Positions 33,444-44,089 of a DNA stretch of 64,000 nt are shown one piece after another. Below the pieces are notes generated by a model. It did no database searches, was not told the origin of the DNA, and worked only from the letters and a program-made list of their open reading frames with translations. Made by a program: the position numbers and the translations under genes. The stretch comes from Gymnopilus junonius. Lineage: Eukaryota; Basidiomycota; Agaricomycetes; Agaricales; Galerinaceae. The stretch spans positions 1 through 64,000 of the forward strand of contig JADNYJ010000003.1 of NCBI GenBank assembly GCA_015501075.1, read 5' to 3'. Each line of letters begins with the position of its first letter. Position 1 is the stretch's first letter.

Positions 33444-34416
33444 ATGTCAAAGATCAGATTCACTCTCAACACGGGTACTACTATTCCTTGGCTCGGCTTC
33501 GGCACTGGTACCGCCTTTATGGCAAAGATGCTGCCAATCTTGTCCGCGTCGCTATTGAAAACGGCATCACCCATCTAGATGGTGCCCAGATGTACAATAA
33601 CGAAGATACTTTAGGTGCAGGAATCAAGGCCTCTGGAAAACCCCGCTCGGACCTATTTGTCACTACCAAGCTCAAAACCCTTGCTCCGGAGAAACTGTTA
33701 AGGAATCCTTGAAGGCTTCCCTCGCGAGACTCGGTCTAGATTACATCGATCTCTTTTTGATTCATGATCCAACTCCAGCTACAAAGGAAGGCAAGCTTGC
33801 TGAATGGTGGAAAGGATTGGAGGAAGTGCACGAGGAAGGATTGGCCAAAAATATTGGCGTCTCGAACTTCAAAATTGAAGATCTCAAGATCGTTTTAGAA
33901 ACAGGCAAGATAGTTCCCGCTGCCAATCAGGTATATTCTTCCCATCGTCATTTCGGACACGTCGATTAATCATACCTCCTATAGATCGACTTCATCCATA
34001 CGTTTGGAAGGCCGCGGAGCCCCTCGTCAAGTTTTGCCAGGAAAAGGGCATCGCTATTGAGTCATATGGCGGCCAGACACCACTTGTACGCGCCAAGGTG
34101 GCCCTGTTGATGGTACCCTGACTGTTATTCGTGAACGCCTCGAGAAGTCAAGGGGGAAACCCGTTACAACTGGCCAGGTTTTGACCAAATGGTTGTTGCA
34201 AAAGAATGTAATTGTGGTTACGTAAGTAGTCCTGTTCTCTCGAAAAGTCATGGGCTCTAATGCATTATTGCAGTACGACCTCGAAGGTTGAACGCATCAA
34301 AGAATTTCAAGATGCCGAGGATGTGCCGACCTGACCACTGAAGAGATTCAAGCATTGGAATCCGAGGCGTCAAATTGCACAAACGAATTTATATGAAACA
34401 TGTATTTGGAGAGTAA
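33444..34416 (+). pseudogene. Aldo-keto reductase with six apparent single-base deletions
   Basis: NADPH-dependent aldo-keto reductase of the fungal AKR (xylose reductase/GCY-like) type. The protein is conserved from end to end when frames are switched: MSKIRFTLNTGTTIPWLGFG, GKDAANLVRVAIENGI, LDGAQMYNNEDTLG with the catalytic-site Asp and Tyr, TTKL with the active Lys, LARLGLDYIDLFLIHDPTP, NIGVSNFKIEDLK, KAAEPLVKFCQEKGIAIESY, TKWLLQKNVIVVTTTSK and the end LHKRIYMKHVFGE. Two introns (33931-33983; 34221-34272) are normal. Frames break by one missing base near 33517, 33689, 33993, 34097, 34326 and 34372, mostly in runs of two or three identical bases. As written, no full enzyme can be made. Missense damage is not evident, so sequence error is at least as likely as true loss. 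Confidence 0.85.
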
Positions 34417-35756
34417 ACGTACTTCTTGGTATCTTATTCTTGCTATCCTGCGTCATATTCGAAGGGGCTAGAGTGTTCCGGCCCTTGCAAATTGCTGTCT
34501 TTTGGCATGTCTCATTTTAATCGACGTCCTCGCAAGGATACAAGCTGTTTAATGTTTTTAGACGATCATGAGTACTCGTCTCCCGGCTCAGCTGGCACAT
34601 TCCAAAATCTCCCACCGTTGCCAAAAAAGATTGACCAATCAAGGCAACGAAAAGAGAAGGCAGGGCATTTGAATACTTGTGCCAGCTTGATATCCTTCAA
34701 AATTGTCTTTGATCTGCAGCTGACGAGCAGAAATATTTACTCGAGGAACCTGTTCAAGGGACCCACAAGTGTACATAGTCCAGATTAGAAAATACTATGT
34801 CACATATATGTAAGTCACAAATCATTTGGCTACGCGTTGTTTTCCTACGACCTCTTTCTTCGCCTTGTCTGAGCAGTGTCTTTACTGTTCGTTTCTGTGT
34901 AAGTGCACTATGTATGGTCCTGTGGTATAGATTCATTCATCCGATCTGCTTCTGCAGCAGCGTTCTCCTCAGAATCTGGGAGCTTAGAGAGCGGGATCGC
35001 AAAGATTCGCAATGCGCAAGCTTCATTGGAAGCTGGGAGGAAAACGTAAAGAGATTTACAGTCTGCTTACGCCGTTCTTGTCCACATAAGGGACGTGTTT
35101 GATGTCTCGCTCTTTTGAGGCGAGTTTTGGTGAGTACTGTCTTCTTGCCAAAGAGTTTGTGGTTTGAAGCCACATTGACATTGCAGCTTGATTGACAATC
35201 CAGCCACAACGGATCTGACAATTATCTTTGCTGCATCTCGGGATAATTCTACAATTCACGGCAGCCCATGCCAAGCTTAGACCAACCAATTGCATACAGC
35301 TCGTTCCGAAGAAAGACTTCCAAATCCATCTCTTACAAGATGTTTCCGCACTATTTTCAAGATGTTCACGATGTTCACGGTGCCTGTACGTGGAAGCTAC
35401 ATCCATGCTTCTATCTGAAGCGATACCCGCATTACTTACGCCCTCATCAACCACCCGTGACAGAACCATCACCCTTCCGCCTCTCACAAGAATGCCAATC
35501 GTGGGATGACTGCTATGAATCGTATGCCCCCGTCATGTTTCATTGACGGAAACCTGGATTAAATGTTGATAGCGTACCTCGGCGCGCGACATGCGAAGCA
35601 GAGCTCCTTCTTTCAAGGGCGAACTGCCACGCGTATGGTAGACAGATCAATCCAATTGCATTGGGCTTTTCTTGTCTCATATTCCGGTAGATAAAATCCC
35701 CTGGTGGGCTGAAATGATAAGCCTTTCTCCAGGCTCGGTCTACCCTCTCCCACTAG
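34417..35756. other. Long intergenic region before the tandem family
   Basis: About 1.34 kb. The longest ORFs (35056-35487 and 34937-35221, both minus) overlap each other and lack protein-like features. A small tandem duplication of a 9-11 bp unit (GATGTTCAC) lies near 35366-35386. No transposon remains were recognised. Confidence 0.5.
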
Positions 35757-37097
35757 ATGATGCTGTTGTTCCTCCTATCACTCTTTACCTTTTCTGCTAA
35801 TGTGCAAGACACTTATGCGCAATCAAATGTGTCCTGCCTTCCTTTTTATAACTGGGTTCGTCCTGCTATTGTCTAGCCTTTAAACTCTCTTTCGGGTTTC
35901 TAACAACCCAATAACAGACCTCCAACTCGCAGGGCCAGACCCCTTGCCAAGTCGCGTCTTCTCTGTTGGCAATATGTAACAATGCCAGTGTGTATCTTGA
36001 CTAGGCTTTCACTTTAGTGGCTTTCCTCATTTTCGCCGACATTAGCCTTTCCTGTTGAACCACTTCCGGATTCATCCCATTACCTTGGCCCTTCTCTGCA
36101 AGATGCAAACGCGTGTCAATGCAGCACCGTCACATACTCGCTTATGAGCGCGTGCGGGGCTTGCCAAGGTCGAACCTACCTGTCGTGAGTGTCATTCTTA
36201 TGAATCACGGCGATGCATAACTGACAACGCGCATCTTGTCAGATGGAGTGTATGGTCAGAGGATTGTCCAACGGTTTATATAAGCTCGTAAGGTCTCATA
36301 ATAACCTTCTTTGCATCGACTTATCCGACATTAGATTCCCCGAACCCCTTCCTGCGGGAGTTGCTGTACCTGGCTGGGCTTACCTCGACGTCACGGTATT
36401 TTTCGTCACCTAGATAAAGTTAACGAAACCGAAGTTCTAAGTGTTCCCTAGGCAGAAGATAATTTTGATCAAACGAACGCCAAAAAGGATAGCAGTAAGT
36501 GGTAGCGCATTAAGCCTGCTTCTTCACCCAAAGCTTTGCTTTAGATGCAACAGAATCTACGGCCGTTCCTTCACCCACTTCTTCCTCCTCAGGCAGTCCT
36601 GCAAAGACGAGTTCAGTCCCGCTTACAGCATCATCTCATCCAATAACTCCCTCTGCTGTGCCCTCTGTATCTGCATCTGTGTCTGCTTCTACTTCATCCA
36701 CACAAGCTTTCAGTGAAAAACGAGCCAATGCTGTGGGCGGAGGCGTTATTGGAGGCTTGTTTGGTGTCGTAATTATTTTTGCATCCTTATACTGGTATAT
36801 ATACCGTCGAAGACGCCTGGCTAGAAACGGGCAGCAATTGCCCTCTCCCGCCGATCCTGAGAATGCTTCCTGGCATGGTCAGGGGCCTTACATGGCTCAA
36901 AGGCAGGTTGCAGATCCGGTGGTTCAGACCTCTACTGCACCTTCTTCGGTGAGTCTGTCTTTTCACTGACGTGCTTTTAGTAACGAAGGACATGCTACTT
37001 TCAGAACAACTCCATTCAACACATCCGTATAATACATACTTACCACTCGAGCAATGCTTCTGCTGACACTGTGCCCAAAGGCACTGCAACGTCTTAA
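35757..37097 (+). CDS. Cys-rich single-pass membrane protein, tandem family member A
   Basis: First of three neighbouring paralogues. Signal peptide MMLLFLLSLFTFSANVQDTY; ectodomain with TSNSQGQTPCQVASSLLAIC, then the shared core YLGPSLQDANACQCSTVTYS and LMSACGACQGRTYLSWSVW, ending in VPGWAYLDVT. A Ser/Thr-rich stalk precedes a membrane helix (VGGGVIGGLFGVVIIFASLY) with a positive stop-transfer (RRRRLARNG) and a short cytosolic tail. Eight or so introns; the last junction is uncertain, so the stop could be at 37097 or a little earlier in another frame. The architecture resembles fungal wall sensors (signal, Cys domain, Ser/Thr stalk, one helix), but the Cys domain is not WSC. Function unknown. 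Confidence 0.8.
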
Positions 37098-37605
37098 CCA
37101 CTATCTCACCACCTTCCTTTGTTCGTCTTGCAGAAACAACGTCATGCATTTCTGTCCACACATTTTTTAAATTTTGGGATGATCAAGATAATTAGTATGC
37201 CATATTGGAGAGCCATTAGATCTTCAACTGTACACCGTTGTAAATAGGATATTTACTTACTGTCAGTGTTGCTGCTCGTCGGCCGCTATGGCGGTAGCAT
37301 ATGCGAACATGCAGAAAGCAAAATTGGAATAGCCGGACAGCTTGCCTCGACACAGCTCGACACTTGCCAATCGTTTCAAGGCGCGTTTCGTCTGATGATC
37401 ACAGCTTTTGCGTGATTTCCGAATGGCCGTTCTCCGGCTGTGCCGCTTTGTAATCCTTTCAGGGGCTATCCAAGCCTTTTTCGGCAGTATCAGCTCAGGG
37501 ACGCGCCTACAATATGCACCCAAGATCAAATGGCTTCTCAGTCCCTGTCGCCGAACTCTGCGGACGTCCCGTCCTTGACCTTGTTCACGACTGCCACCAT
37601 TCGTA
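37098..37605. other. Intergenic spacer between family members A and B
   Basis: 508 bp holding A's 3' flank and B's promoter. No supported coding sequence; a minus-strand ORF at 37263-37613 looks like chance. Confidence 0.5.
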
Positions 37606-38887
37606 ATGTTCAAGTTGTTTGCTGCGGTCGTCCTTGGTGCTTTGCCACAGTATGTCGCTGCTCAGAACACAACTAAAGCAGTGTGTCAACTGGGGTTCAA
37701 TTGGGTACGTGCTTCTTACATGATAAAATTTACCCTTCCTGATATTAACACAATATAGGCTTTCAATTCATTGGGCCAAAGTCCCTGTGATATAGCATCC
37801 GCTCTAGGTGGCGTCTGTGTAGGAACACGTTGAGTACTTTAACCCCCCAAGCTCTTGACCATCGTGGCTGATTACATGCAGCCTTGACATTGCTCCCTCT
37901 AAAGCCAGGTTTCGAATATCTCGGACCAGATCCAAGCGACGCAAATTCTTGCAGATGTAGCACCGTGTACTACTCTCTCTTGAGCGCCTGTGCCACATGC
38001 CAAAATGCCGACTTCATCACGTATGTTTGTCATACTGCTGTGTGACCTATTACTTTTTCTTATCTGGAATTATAGATGGAATCTGTACAAAACGAACTGT
38101 ACGGTTGTCTATGATGAAGTGTAAGTAGAAACTTGGGGTTATCTGATTATACCTTTTCTCACCGAACGACAGATTTTCGAACCCTCTTCCACCCAATGTC
38201 CCGATTCCGCACTACGCCTATGGCGATGTTGTGGTACGCCGTAACTGAATATTTTAAATTAAATTCTCTTGTTCACCCACCTCATAGACCCCCGGTACTT
38301 TCAATGTTACATTTGCCGAAACGGCTGGTAAGATTGTTTGCGAGTCGGTTCCAGAGCTCAGTTGACACAATTGCAGGTGGTGCTGAATCGACTGCTCTTC
38401 CATCTCCCACCGGTAGCAGCTCCGGCTCGACACCATCACCTACCACAACTAGCCAACCAACAAAAAAGTCTCATGCAGGGGCAATTGCTGGAGGTGTAGT
38501 TGGAGGCGTAGTTGGTCTTGCACTACTGGCTGGTTTGACATTTTGGTTCCTCCGCTCGAGGCGACCTCCTGCGCCAGCTCTCACCTACGATCCCATGATG
38601 TCGCAGACGCCAACGGCTATTCCTACGAACCCAATGAATTCTATCCCTTCAACGCCTGCTCCAAAACCTTACGTCAGTTCTTTTCTTTTTATCCCTTCCT
38701 GGTGAGTTTCTGATCTATTATTGCTCAGGACCCCAACGACCCCACCACTTTCCCAACGAATACACCAGGATTTAATCCGTACACGCCGTCACCACAGCTT
38801 TACCCTACCCATGTGACGCCTAATTATACAGGAGCTTCCCAGTCCTCTTATCCCAGGCCACAGTATACCGGCGCCCCGGAATTGTAA
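37606..38887 (+). CDS. Cys-rich single-pass membrane protein, tandem family member B
   Basis: Second paralogue. Signal peptide MFKLFAAVVLGALPQYVAAQ; AFNSLGQSPCDIASALGGVC; core YLGPDPSDANSCRCSTVYYS and LLSACATCQNADFITWNLY; then PLPPNVPIPHYAYGDVV. The stalk (SPTGSSSGSTPSPTTTSQPT) leads to a helix with AGAIAGGVVGGVVGLALLAG and RSRR. The cytosolic tail is the longest of the three and is rich in Pro, Thr, Asn and Tyr (PTTFPTNTPGFNPYTPSPQL), ending QYTGAPEL, stop TAA at 38885-38887. Introns occur at matching places in A and C (after the first Trp, after the first Cys block, after the ACxxC block), which supports recent tandem duplication of an already split gene. Confidence 0.8.
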
Positions 38888-39493
38888 AATGAAAAGATGA
38901 ACACAATTATCTTCTATCGTTGGAATATTGGAAGGAAAGCCCAGTCTCTTCTATGTACTGCAGATACTTAATCATTATTGTGGTATCGGTTTTTGAACTG
39001 TTATCGTACCTAGTATATTCTTATTTAGCTGGCGCTAGGTTACCCGTGCCTGTGCAGTGCGAGGTCTACACACAGCTGTCTCTGAACAATTGGTCGATGA
39101 TGTTTGTACCATGTTACACTACTTATATGGTGATTGCTATTCATAGGACGCAGATCAGGTCAGCTGGCTGTTCGTGTGTGTAATTCATTTTTAACAAATG
39201 TCAACGACAAGCGCGCAACGCATCCGCGACTGTACTTGTGCGCTAGTATTCACATCCATTTGGACTCGTATATATCCGGGAATTTCCTGACACACTGCTT
39301 GGAGAAACCCCTGAAAACGGCTGAATAGTACTTACGATGTTCGCGGACAACGACCGGGTTTTGACCGACCAATCCCATGCATCAACATCGGTATTATTGG
39401 AGATGAACCTGTGCACTTGTGCATACTTTTTCAGGGTTCATGTTTCGGGATATAGAAGGAAGCGAAAGAGAGATAGGTTGATCTATTGCCACC
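38888..39493. other. Intergenic spacer between family members B and C
   Basis: About 600 bp, AT-rich, no supported gene. Contains B's 3' flank and C's promoter. Confidence 0.5.
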
Positions 39494-40870
39494 ATGTACT
39501 GGCATCGCTGGTCGCTTCTATTCCTCTGGCTGGCCACTCCTCTTTGCGTTGCAGGACAATCCTCAAATGTAACGAAATGCGTTGCTTCGTATGAATGGGT
39601 AGATCTGTTATCAAATTTAATGGATCTGTTTACTGACTGGATACACCCGACCTAGTCTATCAATTCCCTGCACCAAACACCTTGTTTGGTGGCAGCGTAC
39701 TTAGAAAGTCTTTGCGGTGTTCGTAAGTGCATGCATGAGTCCTATACACAAAAATCGACCCAATTTAACGCCTGGATTTATACAATCAGCAACTTCCGTC
39801 GACTCGATACCCAATGGGACACATTATCTCGGACCAACCTCCAGTCAACAAGATCCATGCAGATGCAGCACAGTAACCTACTCTGTAGTGAGCGCCTGTG
39901 GTGGATGTCAAGGGCGGACATTTCAGAACTGGACGACATGGAGTCAGTTCTGTGACACGGTCGAAATCTCAACGTGAGTGCCAAAGATACGACCAAGATG
40001 CTTTTTGGGCTCACTTCGTATATTCAGATTTCCCCAAGTCATACCAGAAGAGGTCCAGGTTCCTAATTGGGCATACATCAATGTCACATTGGTCAGTACT
40101 CCAGTGCTTCCTGTCCTAGTATTGTCGAAATTTCTCAACGTATAATGAGCAGATAGGCAACAATTTCAACCCGACTGTTGCTCAACAAGGTTTATTTTTT
40201 GTTTTACCAAATATTAAAATCTATCTAAGCACAGTCGTAGTTCTTGTTAGCGGTAGTTCTGCACTGCCAACGTCGACGTCAGCAGGTTCTTCTTCTTCAA
40301 CGCAGTCGACATCCACTAGCTCTTCTTCAGCTACGAGCTCTTCTGTTACTTCCCAAACCTCGAGCAAAAGCCATTCGCATGCAGGAGCTATCGCTGGAGG
40401 CGTTGTCGCAGGTGTTGTCGTCCTAGCTGCAGTGTGCCTCTTCATTCTGTGGCGTTTTGTCAGGAAAAAGGGAAATGCCGTACAGAAGGATTTCACTTTT
40501 GACAGTCGCGCTCTAGTGTCTGGTCATACTACTGGTGGAACTTTGATGACTCAAACCACTGGGATCACATCGCGTTTTCCTGAGTCTTATAACTATGGTC
40601 CTTCAGCGATGTCATTCTCTCAGAGCCACCAGGTCATTTCACTTCCATTTCCACCTTTGGTTCTGCCTTGTGCTCACGCTGACTCGCCAGCATAATCCTT
40701 CTGATATGAGTTCCCTTCCACTCTCACCTGCTACAACTGCTGTATATACCAGCCCACCACCTGCAAGCCGACGGTCCTTGGAAAGTGTGACGGCAAGTAT
40801 GGCCCAATTCGGAGGGTACCAAACGCAACCGACACCTCAGAGTGGGTACAGGGGTGCCGCAGAAGTATAG
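39494..40870 (+). CDS. Cys-rich single-pass membrane protein, tandem family member C
   Basis: Third paralogue. Signal peptide MYWHRWSLLFLWLATPLCVA; SINSLHQTPCLVAAYLESLC; core YLGPTSSQQDPCRCSTVTYS and VVSACGGCQGRTFQNWTTW; then VPNWAYINVTL. The stalk is Ser/Thr-rich; the membrane segment HAGAIAGGVVAGVVVLAAVC is nearly identical at its start to that of B and is followed by RFVRKKGN. The cytosolic tail is Ser/Thr/Tyr-rich and ends YRGAAEV, stop at 40868-40870. A and C share QGRTxxxW, so C is closer to A in the ectodomain but to B in the membrane segment. Function unknown; a surface sensor or adhesion role is only a guess. Confidence 0.8.
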
Positions 40871-41376
40871 GTAGGAAGCGAAAAGGCTCGGTTTGCTTTG
40901 CATTTTGTACGGCTGTAGTTCATAACTTTATGCCATTCCTATGACAGATACGTAATTATTGTCCTACCATCGCCTATCTACAACAACCTATATATGCTAC
41001 TGATGCTATTGAGACCGTTGCTGAATCCTTGATCTATTTAATCCATAAAATGAGCATGCTCATCCTATCTTGAACTGCGCACAATAAGTATTTGGTCCGA
41101 TGAATGGTCAGAGGTCCTGTCGTCGTATGCAGCATGTGCACGATTGCATGTAATGTTTCTGAGAGGTTAAATTTTACTCGGTATTGTGTTAATAGTAAAT
41201 ACACAATGTGGTACTACATATACACTCTGTTCAGACCGCGAAGTGTTTGATGACGCGACGCGTCTATAGAATGTCACATGAGGTCATTTCTGTATCACAT
41301 GGTGTGACGCGACCTCCAACTTAAAGTGCCTCGCGGTGTTTTCACGATCTGTCACCTCACAACTCTCCTTGAGTCG
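40871..41376. other. Intergenic region between family member C and CHMP7-like gene
   Basis: About 500 bp, AT-rich on the left. No gene or repeat seen. Contains the promoter of the CHMP7-like gene. Confidence 0.5.
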
Positions 41377-43106
41377 ATGTCGGCTCCATCAACACCGACC
41401 AATGCGTTGTCCCTCACTTCCTCTCTCGACCCATTCTCCTCTACTTCTGTCCCCAGACTTCAGGCCCTCTACTCCGATTTCTCGCAGCAGAAGCACTCCA
41501 ACCCCACCTCATACCAGTCGAACATCGACTGGTGGCACAGGGCGCTCGAAGCTGTGATAGTCTCTGGCCTACAGAACGATAGCTCGCAGGTGCAGTATAG
41601 TGTACGCCGACTTGAGGATGCCTCTTCTTTACCCTCTGCGACAATTTCGAAAAGTGATCGACTTGTTCTTCATGCTGGCCGGGAACTAGTGGATCGCCTG
41701 AGGATACCCAAAGTGGGCAAACCTCTAGCGCTGGCCGCTGTACTCGTATGTATCATTTCATTCTTGCCGTTCCTCATCTCTGTGCTTCAAATAATTAGAC
41801 ACGCGACTGACTGAGATATCTGCCCCAGCAAGTCTGAACTACGCAATACCCGAACCGTTGTTCTGCTTTCCGATTTTCTTACGGCCAAAATGCCCCTATA
41901 TGATCCAGGCTGGCTGCCTGCCCGAATAGCTGCGTTCGTCGTGGGTAAACCGTTATGGTGGGCACTTGAGCAAGTAGGTTTAATAGGTGAAGAGGGTCTG
42001 TTGAGCAGTGGAAGCAGGAAATACCCTCACAAAGATACCAGTTGGTGGGGGGACTATGTCTTCATCTCGATTGTAGAGAAAGCTGCGGACGCGGTTATTG
42101 AGAAACAAGAACTGACGGCAGTGGATCGTGGGGACTTTTTATTCACGTTCGAGAGCTTCCGATCGAAATTTTCAGGTGTTGCCGGTGGAGATGAAAGTCA
42201 TGCTCTCAGGGAAACTGATGCAAATGTATTAATCAAGTATCTGGAACGCGAAAGAGGTGTCATAGTTATTGACAAAGAGGTTCATTCCTTTTCATTACTC
42301 ATGTTCGTATCCTTCTGATGTATCTTTCCTTTAGATTATAAAATTCGTTGATAAGTCTGCCTCCTTGGAAGAGCGCACGATCACTGCAGTGGATCGTGGA
42401 ATTCTCGAGCTCAAGAGTGCAATCCACAATCTTGGGGCTCAAGTGGAAGCAATTCAAAGCAAAATCGAAGAGTAAGATCGCTGTCTTTTCAATGGCCCTG
42501 ATATTTATTCAACCTCGCTCCAGATGCACACGCAAGGCGTCTTCTGCGCTTCAACAGAAACGTAAACCAGCAGCCTTAAATTATCTTCGGTCACGTAAAC
42601 ACCTCGAAGACCTGTTACACAAGCGCCTCGCCTCATTGGGTACCCTTGAATCGGCATTCATCACTGTTGAAGCTGCTGCTGGTGATGTAGAGGTCAGTCT
42701 ATTCTCTTTCGACAGCCACTTGCAGAAATTCAACTCCTATTTCATTCAGATCATGAAAAGCTATGAGTCTTCCACAGCCACCCTGCGTGCCATACTCGCG
42801 CATCCATCATTAGAGCGGTCACATATTGACCAGACGATGGAAGCCCTTGCGGAAGCTAATATAAATGCTCGGGAAGTAGATGATGCTCTCCGCATCGGGG
42901 GTAATGTTGCCCTTGGGGTTGACGAAATCGTAGACGATGCTGAGTTAGAGGAAGAATGGAGACAAATGGTTCGGGAGGCTGAAACCACCGAGAGATCGAA
43001 GGAAGAGGGAGACGTTGGTCGCAAGTTGCAAGAGGTTTCCGTAGCACCTGTCAATGCCCCGAAGGCTGAGACGGAACAAGTTTTACAAGTTGTGGCGGAG
43101 TTATGA
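41377..43106 (+). CDS. CHMP7: CHMP7-like ESCRT-III protein (SNF7 family)
   Basis: ESCRT-III-related protein of the CHMP7 type, which in animals and yeast (Chm7) acts at the nuclear envelope. The N-terminal half (LQALYSDFSQQKHSNPTSYQ, WWHRALEAVIVSGL, MPLYDPGWLPARIAAFVVGK, KPLWWALEQVGL, RETDANVLIKYLERERGVIV) forms the ESCRT-II-like winged-helix part. The C-terminal half is a SNF7 core (SAIHNLGAQVEAIQSKIEE, ALQQKRKPAALNYLRSRKHL, EALAEANINAREVDDALRIG) followed by acidic DDAELEEEWRQM. Length and order match the family. Start at 41377 (MSAPSTPTNALS) was chosen; an in-frame ATG at 41326 is possible. Five or six introns; stop at 43104-43106. Confidence 0.88.
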
Positions 43107-43372
43107 CCCATTAGATTTGATTCGGTCCCAAATACACATTTTCCATGCCTGTGCATAATCGCACTACTCACCATGCAATCATTCCGTAGACATTAATGTG
43201 TATCAGCCGCGGCACAATTTTTTTACCTCTCCGTAACTTGGATGAAAATTCCAATACATATATGCAAATATTCCAAACGTATCAAGCCGAGAACATATCA
43301 TCAAAAGCAATTTATAAGCATCAGAATATTGTTACAAGTTATCGACCAAATGAAACGTTCGGAAATGTAAAG

Positions 43373-43736
43373 TTAAGCATTGTTATTATTGCCGCCCATT
43401 CCAACAGCGTTCTTAGCCTTGTTGAGGAGAGAATCGGAGTTCTCGTTAGAGTTGCCGCTCATGGTGTCACCAGCCTTCTGACTGCTAGATTTCTGGCTCT
43501 GTAAGGATCGTCAGAAATGAAAATAAACCAGGGGGGGGAAATACTGACGTTGGGTTGCATGGAGGAGGCAGCGGAGTCGGACTTTCCTTTGATGTAGTCG
43601 GAGGCTTGTTCCATCGTGCCCTTCTGGGAGTCGGGCTACAAACCGTTTGTTAGCACAAAAAAAAAAGGAGGGAGGAGCATACCTTCATGGCAGAGCCTGC
43701 CTTGTCGGTGAAAGATTGACGGCCGGTGTCGGACAT
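43373..43736 (-). CDS. HSP9/HSP12-family hydrophilic stress protein
   Basis: Small, highly hydrophilic stress protein (HSP12/hsp9 family) that protects membranes in heat, drying and osmotic stress. Three exons give about 88 residues: MSDTGRQSFTDKAGSAMKPD, then SQKGTMEQASDYIKGKSDSA, and a tail SLLNKAKNAVGMGG followed by an Asn run. Intron 1 is about 48 nt and intron 2 about 45 nt. The start MSDTGRQSFTDK is the family signature. Its promoter contains stress-type elements listed below. Divergent to OTU1. Confidence 0.9.
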
Positions 43737-43872
43737 AATGAAGATATTACTGATCTATAAAAAAGGCCAGAAAGTTGAGATGCAAGCGGTCGGCGAATGT
43801 GTAAAAAGAGACGAACAGGTAAAGCTGGTTGAAGAGGTCCAAGTGCTGAGGATGAGATGCAAAATTGGAGGG

Positions 43873-43880
43873 CTTTTATA
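43873..43880 (-). promoter_or_regulatory. TATA box of the HSP12-like gene
   Basis: TATAAAAG read on the minus strand, 137 bp before the HSP12-like ATG. Distance and match are good for a strongly induced fungal gene. Confidence 0.55.
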
Positions 43881-43942
43881 GATTTTTAGGAAGTTTGGTG
43901 ACCGCATGGTGACGCCCAATGACGGTGTGGGGCATCGGACCA

Positions 43943-43972
43943 AGGGGTTCCATCTTGGCTTGTATTCCAGAA
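43943..43972 (-). promoter_or_regulatory. Possible stress elements (STRE and HSE) of the HSP12-like gene
   Basis: An AGGGG/CCCCT motif (43943-43947) and a TTCCAGAA heat-shock-type half-site pair (43965-43972) lie about 210-235 bp upstream of the HSP12-like start. Each is short and could occur by chance; together, before a stress gene, they are plausible. Confidence 0.35.
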
Positions 43973-44089
43973 ATGGCAGGTGATTGTATTTGTGCAATGT
44001 GCGCCACGCTCCCTCCGCGCCAAATACGGACCAACAGATGACGAACGGCGATAGCAGCGTCTACGCTACACTATCCTTATGCTATCCTT

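Noticed and set aside
34937..35487. Overlapping minus-strand ORFs of 94 and 143 codons, considered as small secreted or pheromone-like genes
   Set aside because: No signal peptide and no C-terminal CaaX motif; composition looks random.
20439..43106. An ESCRT/autophagy gene cluster (SNF8, HID1, ATG8, CHMP7)
   Set aside because: The genes are spread over 23 kb among unrelated genes, on both strands; fungal genomes do not usually cluster these, so chance is the simplest reading.
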